Assembly: GCA_020442545.1 (NCBI GenBank) | Contig: JAGRJX010000014.1 | Coordinates: 1 to 11,823, forward strand | Origin: Lysobacterales bacterium | GTDB lineage: Bacteria; Pseudomonadota; Gammaproteobacteria; Xanthomonadales; Xanthomonadaceae | DNA: 11,823 bases | Reading direction: 5' to 3' | Part shown: positions 7,165-11,823 of the stretch, piece after piece | Position numbering within the stretch: the first letter of the stretch is position 1 | Layout: each line of letters starts with the position of its first letter | The notes under the pieces: model-generated | Databases searched by the model: none | What the model was told of the DNA's origin: nothing | Seen by the model: only the letters and a program-made list of their open reading frames with translations | Translations under genes and position numbers: made by a program

Positions 7165-7955
7165 AGGCCTATCTCGATCTGCTGCGTCATGTGCTGGAAC
7201 ACGGTGCCATCAAGGATGACCGTACCGGCACCGGCACGCGCTCGGTGTTCGGCTGGCAGATGCGCTTCGACCTCAACGAAGGCTTTCCGCTGGTCACCAC
7301 CAAGAAGCTGCACCTGCGCTCGATCATCCACGAGCTGCTGTGGTTCCTCGCCGGCGACACCAACATCGCCTACCTGAAGGCTAACCGCGTCAGCATCTGG
7401 GACGAATGGGCCGACGGGAACGGCGATCTGGGTCCGGTCTACGGCAAGCAGTGGCGGCGCTGGGAAGGCGCAGACGGTCGCGTCCACGACCAGATGCAGT
7501 GGCTGCTGGACGAGATCCGCCGCAACCCGGATTCTCGGCGGCTGGTCATTTCCGCCTGGAATGTCGGCGAACTGGACCAGATGGCGTTGATGCCCTGCCA
7601 CAGCCTGTTCCAGTTCTACGTGGTCGACGGCAAGCTCAGCTGTCAGCTGTACCAGCGCAGTGGCGACATTTTCCTTGGCGTGCCGTTCAACATCGCCAGC
7701 TACGCGCTGCTGACGCACATGGTGGCGCAGGTCTGCGGACTCGGCGTCGGCGACTTCGTGCACACGCTGGGCGACGCGCACCTGTATTCGAACCACTTCG
7801 AGCAGGCGCGGGAACAGCTCTCGCGTGATCCGCGCGCGCTGCCCAACCTGCACCTCAACCCCGATGTCGATGACCTGTTCGCCTTCCGCTTCGACGATAT
7901 CGAGATCCTCGACTACGACCCGCATCCGGCAATCAAGGCGCCGGTCGCCGTGTGA
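7161..7955 (+). CDS. thyA: Thymidylate synthase
   Basis: ThyA converts dUMP and methylene-THF to dTMP and dihydrofolate in the cytoplasm. The product is 264 aa, the same length as E. coli ThyA, with the catalytic cysteine in LMPCHSLFQFYV at residue 146, exactly as in E. coli. Other family marks are DDRTGTGTRSVFG at the N-terminus, SRRLVISAWN, and QRSGDIFLGVPFNIASYALL, where Gly replaces the E. coli Cys next to the phosphate-binding Arg-Ser. The terminal PHPAIKAPVAV is also typical. The ATG overlaps the lgt stop (ATGA), and a purine-rich AGAGGAAGAG at 7146-7155 is a strong ribosome site. The functional partner folA lies 131 nt downstream beyond a repeat-bearing spacer. Confidence 0.97.
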   Translation: MKAYLDLLRHVLEHGAIKDDRTGTGTRSVFGWQMRFDLNEGFPLVTTKKLHLRSIIHELLWFLAGDTNIAYLKANRVSIWDEWADGNGDLGPVYGKQWRRWEGADGRVHDQMQWLLDEIRRNPDSRRLVISAWNVGELDQMALMPCHSLFQFYVVDGKLSCQLYQRSGDIFLGVPFNIASYALLTHMVAQVCGLGVGDFVHTLGDAHLYSNHFEQAREQLSRDPRALPNLHLNPDVDDLFAFRFDDIEILDYDPHPAIKAPVAV

Positions 7956-7965
7956 GTTGAGAGCC

Positions 7966-7993
7966 GTGATTGGTGATTTGTGATTGGTGATTC
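7966..7993. repeat. Four tandem heptamers GTGATTN
   Basis: Four adjacent 7-bp units all read GTGATT and differ only in the last base (G, T, G, C). Together they also form two 13-bp direct repeats 14 bp apart. They lie 10 nt after the thyA stop, are AT-richer than the surroundings, and are non-coding. I recall similar short heptamer runs between genes in Xanthomonadaceae, which I cannot verify here. Confidence 0.8.
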
Positions 7994-8038
7994 GAAAAAG
8001 CACAAGCGCGCAGCAGTTGTTCGGTCGCTCAGCAGCGC

Positions 8039-8093
8039 CGTTCGTGGTGAGCCCTTCGACTCGCCTCAGGACAGGCCTGTCGAACCATGAACG
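8039..8093. repeat. 55-bp interrupted dyad repeat overlapping the folA start codon
   Basis: The outer arms CGTTCGTGGT (8039-8048) and ACCATGAACG (8084-8093) pair over 10 bp with one G-T wobble. A second stem pairs TCGAC (8056-8060) with GTCGA (8079-8083). An inner stem pairs GCCT (8063-8066) with AGGC (8073-8076) around a 6-nt loop. The right outer arm contains the folA ATG (8087-8089). The layout resembles dispersed REP-like elements between genes in Xanthomonadaceae. Only one copy is present in this window, so the dispersed nature is inferred. Confidence 0.7.
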
Positions 8094-8605
8094 ATTCTTC
8101 TCGACCCGACCCGCAGATTGCGATCATCGCCGCGCTGGACCGCACCGGCGCTATCGGCCGCGACAACGATCTGCCGTGGCGGCTGCCGGATGACCTGAAG
8201 CGCTTCAAGGCGCTGACCTCCGGCCACACCGTGCTGATGGGTCGCAAGACTGCCGAATCGCTGGGACGTGCCTTGCCCAATCGCCGCAACCTCGTGCTGA
8301 CGCGCTCCGGTCGCGTGCCTTTCGACGGCATGCAGGCGGTGGCCTCGCTCGACGAAGCACTGTCGCTACTTGATGCCGATGACACGTTGATGGTGATCGG
8401 TGGTGCCGAAATCTACGAGCTGGCGCTGCCGCTGGCTACCCGACTGCACCTGACCCACGTCAACACCTTCGTTGAAGGCGCGGATACCTTCTTCCCGCTG
8501 TTCGACGAATCACAGTGGCAGGCGACGAACCGGGAAGCGCATCCAGCCGACGAGCGCCACGAATTCGTGTTCGAGTTCGTCGACTACGAACGGCTCGAGA
8601 GCTGA
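8087..8605 (+). CDS. folA: Dihydrofolate reductase
   Basis: FolA reduces dihydrofolate to tetrahydrofolate with NADPH, regenerating the cofactor spent by ThyA. The 172 aa protein has the expected order: IAIIAALDRTGAIGRDNDLPW, then LPDDLKRFK with Asp36 at the position of E. coli Asp27, VLMGRKTAESLGRALPNRRN with Ala where Trp or Phe is more usual after RKT, and VIGGAEIY at residues 103-110. The ATG lies inside the dyad repeat at 8039-8093 and is the only usable start after the in-frame TGA at 8048-8050. The first conserved residue comes about 10 codons later. No proper ribosome site is seen; AGGACAGG ends 11 nt upstream. It may be co-transcribed with thyA. It converges on apaH with 6 nt between stops, as folA and apaH do in E. 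coli. Confidence 0.94.
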   Translation: MNDSSRPDPQIAIIAALDRTGAIGRDNDLPWRLPDDLKRFKALTSGHTVLMGRKTAESLGRALPNRRNLVLTRSGRVPFDGMQAVASLDEALSLLDADDTLMVIGGAEIYELALPLATRLHLTHVNTFVEGADTFFPLFDESQWQATNREAHPADERHEFVFEFVDYERLES

Positions 8606-8611
8606 CCTGTT

Positions 8612-9430
8612 TCAGGCGTCCCGCCCCGGCGCCTGGATCAGCCGCACCTCAGGACCCAGCGCCAGCGCGGTGAGCTTGCCGCCCCAGACGCAGCCGGTGT
8701 CGATGGCGTAGACGCCGAGGCCCATGAACAGGCCCAGCGTGGACCAGTGGCCACAGACGATGGGCAGGTCGCGCTTGGCCTGTCCCGGCACCTCGAACCA
8801 TGGATACAGCCCCGGCTTCTGCGTGCCAGGCGTGCCTTTCTCGTTGAAGGCGATGCGGCCGTTGGGCGAGCAGTAGCGCAGCCGGGTCATCACGTTGATG
8901 ATGGCGCGCAGGCGTTCTGGTCCCTTCAGGCTGGGTGACCAGTTCGGGCGGTCGCCGTACATCTGCCGGAACAGCTTGCGATAGTCGCGGCCGCGAAGTG
9001 ACTTCTCGACCTCCATCGCGCGACGCTGCGCCTGGTCGATGCTCCACTGCGGCGCGAGGCCGGCGTGGACCATGGCCCAGCCCAGTTCGCGATCAACATG
9101 GAACAGCGGGCGGTCGCGCAGCCACTCGATCAGCGGCGTGCGGTCCTCGGCGTAGAGAATGCGGCGCAGGTCGGGGTTGACGCGACGCTGTTCCGGCTCG
9201 CGGCGTTCGGCGATGGCGAGCAGGGACAGGTCGTGGTTGCCCAGCACCACGGTGCTGTGCGCGGACAACGAATGGATCAGGCGCAGGGTTTCCAGCGATT
9301 GCCCGCCGCGATTGACCAGATCGCCGCAGAACCACAGCTTGTCGCGTGCCGGGTCGAAGCGGATCGTATCGAGCAGGCGCTGCAGCGCGTCGTAGCAGCC
9401 CTGGACGTCACCGATCGCGTAGGTCGTCAT
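8612..9430 (-). CDS. apaH: Symmetrical bis(5'-nucleosyl)-tetraphosphatase (diadenosine tetraphosphatase)
   Basis: ApaH splits Ap4A into two ADP, controlling dinucleoside polyphosphate levels that affect RNA capping and stress responses. The 272 aa protein is a PPP-type metallophosphatase with all metal-binding motifs: GDVQGC at residues 7-12, GDLVNRG at 36-42, GNHD at 64-67, MVHAGLAP, and a late CGHWSTLG with the final histidine. The length is close to E. coli (280). ATG 9430 is preceded by a GAGG-containing site about 5 nt away. It lies 18 nt downstream of apaG and is certainly in the same transcript. The 6-nt gap to folA leaves no room for a dedicated terminator. Confidence 0.96.
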   Translation of the reverse strand: MTTYAIGDVQGCYDALQRLLDTIRFDPARDKLWFCGDLVNRGGQSLETLRLIHSLSAHSTVVLGNHDLSLLAIAERREPEQRRVNPDLRRILYAEDRTPLIEWLRDRPLFHVDRELGWAMVHAGLAPQWSIDQAQRRAMEVEKSLRGRDYRKLFRQMYGDRPNWSPSLKGPERLRAIINVMTRLRYCSPNGRIAFNEKGTPGTQKPGLYPWFEVPGQAKRDLPIVCGHWSTLGLFMGLGVYAIDTGCVWGGKLTALALGPEVRLIQAPGRDA

Positions 9431-9448
9431 GGGCCTCGGGCGCTCCGC

Positions 9449-9829
9449 TCAGTGCAGCGTGCGCGGGATGCTCAGGGTGAAGCGCGGGATTTCGCCCTCG
9501 ACGCTGGCGCCGTCGTCGGTTACCCACTCGTAGCTGCCGTGCATCGTGCCGCATTCGGTTTCCAGCACCGCGCCGGAGCTGTATTCGAAGCTCTGGCCGG
9601 GCTCCAGTCGCGGCTGCTCGCCGACCACGCCTTCGCCGCGCACTTCGCGGGTCTGGCCCTTGGCGTCGGTGATGATCCAGTGCCGTGCATGCAGCCGGGC
9701 GGGTTCGTCACCGACATTGCGAAGCCGGATCGTGTAGGAAAAAACGTAGCGGTCGTCGTCGGGCTTAGACTGGTCTTCCAGGTAGCGCGTCGCGATCGCG
9801 ATCTCGATGGATATCTGGCGTGGGTTCAT
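9449..9829 (-). CDS. apaG: Co2+/Mg2+ efflux-associated protein ApaG
   Basis: This 126 aa protein has the ApaG fold (fibronectin III-like) and signature: IRLRNVGDEPARLHARHWIITDAKG, then GEGVVGEQPRLEPGQ and FEYSSGAVLETECGTMHGSY. Mutants in enterobacteria are linked to Co2+ resistance and Mg2+ efflux, but the biochemical role is unsettled. The start at ATG 9829 gives the standard length; the open frame extends upstream to 9958 without similarity. No Shine-Dalgarno is seen. A TACACT box ends 6 nt before the ATG, so the message may be leaderless. In E. coli, rsmA (ksgA) precedes apaG; here tRNA-Phe does, in the same orientation, with its 3' end 84 nt away and no obvious terminator between. Confidence 0.94.
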   Translation of the reverse strand: MNPRQISIEIAIATRYLEDQSKPDDDRYVFSYTIRLRNVGDEPARLHARHWIITDAKGQTREVRGEGVVGEQPRLEPGQSFEYSSGAVLETECGTMHGSYEWVTDDGASVEGEIPRFTLSIPRTLH

Positions 9830-9835
9830 GCCGCT

Positions 9836-9841
9836 AGTGTA
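9836..9841 (-). promoter_or_regulatory. Candidate -10 box (TACACT) for apaG, implying a leaderless mRNA
   Basis: The minus strand reads TACACT (4 of 6 matches to TATAAT), separated by 6 nt from the apaG ATG, so transcription would begin at or beside the start codon. The -35 region is weak (TGGGCC at 18-bp spacing). The lack of a ribosome site at apaG fits this reading. Confidence 0.35.
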
Positions 9842-9913
9842 AGCGACAGCGCGCTGCATGGCCCACAGCTCGAGGAACCGTAGCGTGCAGATCGGGAGAA
9901 TGCGCAGCGAGAA

Positions 9914-9989
<76 letters not shown>

Positions 9990-10040
9990 ACGATGTGTCG
10001 GCAGCAGCGTCTCGTGGACGCCAGTCGCTGCGAGCGCGGC

Positions 10041-10069
10041 ATTATGCCGATGACGGCGCGGCTGGGCAA
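10041..10069 (-). promoter_or_regulatory. Sigma70-type promoter for tRNA-Phe
   Basis: On the minus strand TTGCCC (10069-10064) and CATAAT (10046-10041) are separated by exactly 17 bp. A start near 10034 leaves a 5' leader of about 45 nt for RNase P to remove. The stretch after the -10 is very GC-rich (GCCGCGC), as in stringently controlled stable RNA promoters; regulation is inferred. The -10 sits inside the small palindrome GGCATTATGCC. Confidence 0.6.
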
Positions 10070-10163
10070 GTAGCGGGAGCGGCCTCGGGTTTGCAGTGGC
10101 GTCATCCGCGGTTTAGGTGCGGCGTGACAACATGGTTTGCAGGACAACTTCGGAGAGCTGCTG

Positions 10164-10604
10164 ATGAAGGCGAGCCTTGCAACGACGTTGAGAATGGTCG
10201 CCGTCGGACTGGTGTCGGTCGCGCTGATGTCCTGCAGCACCATGGGCGAGCGTGAGGGGCGCAGCGGCAAGCTGGCGCGATATGAGGCGGCGGCCGGCGA
10301 GCCGGTCAGGCACTTCAATTACCTGAGCCTGTATTCCTGGGAGCCGCTGAGCGACGGGGCGCTGGCGATCTGGACGCGACCGAAGGAAGCCTGGTTGTTG
10401 ACGGTGACGCAGCCTTGCTTCGACCTCAGTTTCGTCCAGAGCATTGGCCTCAGCGCCGTTCTCGGCAACAACGTCGGCACCATGGACTACGTGCTGGCCG
10501 GCAAGCAGCGCTGCCGCATCATCACGATCCGTCCGCTGCACCTCGACAAGCTGCGCGAATCGCGGCAGAAGTCGTCGTTTCAGTCGCCGTCTGGCGGCAC
10601 ATAG
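10164..10604 (+). CDS. Putative lipoprotein of unknown function, DUF6491-like
   Basis: This 146 aa protein starts at ATG 10164, preceded by GGAGAG at 10152-10157. An upstream TTG at 10137 lacks such a site. It has a lipoprotein signal: hydrophobic residues 11-22, then LMSC with the lipidated cysteine at position 24. Ser25 at +2 does not signal inner-membrane retention, so an outer-membrane lipoprotein is likely. The mature part contains FNYLSLYSWEPLSDGALAIWTRPKEAWLL, then QPCFDLSFVQSIGLS and GKQRCRIITIRPLH. The two cysteines could form a disulfide. This pattern fits DUF6491, a small-domain family I recall from Xanthomonadales with no known role. The family call is from memory of its motifs. 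Its last 25 bp overlap the end of yggX on the other strand. Confidence 0.8.
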   Translation: MKASLATTLRMVAVGLVSVALMSCSTMGEREGRSGKLARYEAAAGEPVRHFNYLSLYSWEPLSDGALAIWTRPKEAWLLTVTQPCFDLSFVQSIGLSAVLGNNVGTMDYVLAGKQRCRIITIRPLHLDKLRESRQKSSFQSPSGGT

Positions 10605-10855
10605 CCCGGCGGTTTTTCGCTGCCTTCACCGAACAGGAACTTCTCCATCTCGGCTTCGAGAATGGCCCGGTGCTTGGGGTCCAGCGGCGACAGGCGATTT
10701 TCGTTGATCAGCATGGTTTGCTGGGCCAGCCACTCGCCCCAGGCTTCGCGACCGATGTGATCGAAGATGCGGCGGCCCAGCGGCCCGGGCCATGGGGCGA
10801 ATTCCAGACCGTGGGTTTCGCGCTGGTGTTTTTGACAGAAGACGGTTCGGCTCAT
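10580..10855 (-). CDS. yggX: Probable Fe(2+)-trafficking protein YggX
   Basis: The 91 aa product has the same length as E. coli YggX and aligns without gaps: MSRTVFCQKHQRE with conserved Cys7, FAPWPGPLGRRIF, EAWGEWLAQQTMLINENRL, AEMEKFLFG and a terminal GYVPPDGD. YggX helps protect iron-sulfur proteins from oxidative damage, probably by handling labile iron. ATG 10855 overlaps the mutY stop (ATGA at 10855-10852), so translation is coupled. The mutY-yggX pair is also found in E. coli and suits a role in keeping MutY's 4Fe-4S cluster intact, which is inference. Its 3' end overlaps the convergent lipoprotein gene. Confidence 0.96.
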   Translation of the reverse strand: MSRTVFCQKHQRETHGLEFAPWPGPLGRRIFDHIGREAWGEWLAQQTMLINENRLSPLDPKHRAILEAEMEKFLFGEGSEKPPGYVPPDGD

Positions 10856-11823
10856 GCGCGCATGATAGCGCCTGGCGGGCCGCTGTCGGGGATCAGTGAT
10901 CTGATCAGTCGGCGTACGGGCTGCGGCAGGCCAACAGTATCGAGCGCGCCCGGTTCGATCCAGCGATGTGAGTCGTCGTCGGCGATGGCTGATTTCGCAG
11001 CGCCAATGGCCCAGCGTCGTGGCTCGATATTGAGCCGAAAATGGCTGAACACGTGCGAGAAGCGCTCTGGTGCGGGCAGTGACCTGGCGTTGACGCAATG
11101 CCGGGCCACCCAACGCTCGGCGTCGGTTTGATGTTGCGCTTCGGGCAGGCTCCAGAGCCCGGCCCAGACGCCGGTGGGAGCACGTCGTTCCAGCAACAGG
11201 CGGCCTTGATCGTCCTCAATCAGCAGCATCATCGTCTCGCGGGCCGGAAGGGCTTTCGCAGGTTTTCGGGTGGGCAGCAGGCTCACCCGGTCCTCGCGGC
11301 AGGCGATGCAATCGCTGGCAAGTGGACATGCGCCGCAGTTGGCGTGTGATCGTCGGCAGATGGTCGCGCCCAGGTCCATCTGCGCCTGCGTGTAGTCGAC
11401 GAGCTGGCTCTCGGGCAGGTGCCGCTCGGCCAGCGACCACAGCTGCTTCTGTACCGCTGCCAATCCGGGCCAGCCTTCCACACCGTGAAAGCGACAGAGC
11501 AGTCGTTTGACGTTGCCGTCGAGGATTGCGAACCGCTGCCCGTGCGCCTGCGCGAGGATTGCGCCGGCAGTGCTGCGGCCGATGCCGGGCAGGGCCTGCA
11601 GCGACTCGATGTTGGTTGGCAGCTCGCCATCGTGTTCGGCGAGGCATATCCGTGCCGCCCGATGCAGGTTGCGCGCTCGGCTGTAGTAGCCGAGCCCGGA
11701 CCATAGCGTCAGCACCGCGTCGAGCTCGGCGTTTGCGAGCGCAGGCAGGTCGGGAATCGCGTCAACGAAGCGCTGGAAGTAGCCAATGACCGTCGCCACC
11801 TGCGTCTGCTGCAGCATGATCTC
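10852..11823 (-). CDS. mutY: A/G-specific adenine glycosylase, 5' end beyond the window
   Basis: MutY removes adenine mispaired with 8-oxoguanine during base excision repair. The visible 323 codons begin at the catalytic Glu (codon 11821-11823, equivalent to E. coli Glu37), so about 36 N-terminal residues lie off the right edge. EIMLQQTQVATVI is followed by the helix-hairpin-helix LPGIGRSTAGAIL, then LDGNVKRLL with the catalytic Asp 101 residues after the Glu (codon 11518-11520), as in E. coli. The 4Fe-4S ligands are C-X6-C-X2-C-X5-C at visible residues 156-172. A C-terminal NUDIX-like domain (TGVWAGLWSLPE, FSHVFSHFRL) recognises 8-oxoG. The ATG 11817 inside MLQQ is not the true start. The stop overlaps yggX by 4 bp. 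Confidence 0.95.
   Translation of the reverse strand, partial: EIMLQQTQVATVIGYFQRFVDAIPDLPALANAELDAVLTLWSGLGYYSRARNLHRAARICLAEHDGELPTNIESLQALPGIGRSTAGAILAQAHGQRFAILDGNVKRLLCRFHGVEGWPGLAAVQKQLWSLAERHLPESQLVDYTQAQMDLGATICRRSHANCGACPLASDCIACREDRVSLLPTRKPAKALPARETMMLLIEDDQGRLLLERRAPTGVWAGLWSLPEAQHQTDAERWVARHCVNARSLPAPERFSHVFSHFRLNIEPRRWAIGAAKSAIADDDSHRWIEPGALDTVGLPQPVRRLIRSLIPDSGPPGAIMRA

Noticed and set aside
8613..8635. CAGGCG/CGCCTG hairpin at the folA-apaH junction as a shared terminator
   Set aside because: The stem is only 6 bp with an 11-nt loop, lies in the apaH coding end and has no T-run.
9065..9883. 272-codon open frame antisense to apaH and apaG
   Set aside because: It spans two well-supported genes on the other strand and has no conserved motif or ribosome site.
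11817..11823. ATG 11817 as the mutY start
   Set aside because: It would exclude the catalytic Glu encoded at 11821-11823 and the N-terminal helices. The gene plainly continues past the window.

Overview
The window looks like ordinary chromosomal DNA from a GC-rich gammaproteobacterium, most likely a Xanthomonadales/Lysobacterales relative. That placement is inferred from the split glycine decarboxylase subunit gcvPB, the neighbourhood lgt-thyA-folA followed by apaH-apaG on the other strand, the mutY-yggX pair, a small lipoprotein resembling DUF6491, and a dyad-type intergenic repeat of a style I associate with that group. Coding density is high. There is no CRISPR array, transposase, phage gene or recognisable defence system.

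Layout. Positions 50-2664 (+): gcvPB, dgkA and a TerC/YgdQ-type membrane protein form one tight block, with gcvPB and dgkA overlapping by one base. A perfect 26-bp palindromic terminator (2753-2778) separates this block from a convergent secreted S9 peptidase gene (2803-4752, -). That gene is split by a single in-frame TAA at 4120-4122. The 274-nt gap 4753-5026 holds divergent promoter candidates. Positions 5027-8605 (+): rlmI, lgt and thyA are joined by two ATGA overlaps. A 131-nt spacer with two repeat structures follows, then folA. Positions 8612-9829 (-): apaH and apaG converge on folA with 6 nt between. tRNA-Phe(GAA) follows (9914-9989, -) with a good sigma70-type promoter. A lipoprotein gene (10164-10604, +) then overlaps tail to tail with yggX, which overlaps mutY (-). 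mutY runs off the right edge; the last codon in the window encodes its catalytic Glu.

Functional links. ThyA consumes methylene-THF and releases dihydrofolate, which FolA reduces, while the glycine cleavage system (GcvPB) charges THF with one-carbon units. DgkA recycles diacylglycerol and Lgt consumes phosphatidylglycerol to make lipoproteins, so both bear on envelope lipid flux. MutY and YggX are both tied to oxidative damage and iron (MutY carries a 4Fe-4S cluster), and their pairing is conserved in enterobacteria.

The two observations most worth following are the nonsense codon in the S9 peptidase, with every catalytic residue kept downstream, and a 55-bp dyad repeat whose right arm contains the folA start codon. 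I see no evidence for a wholly new system.
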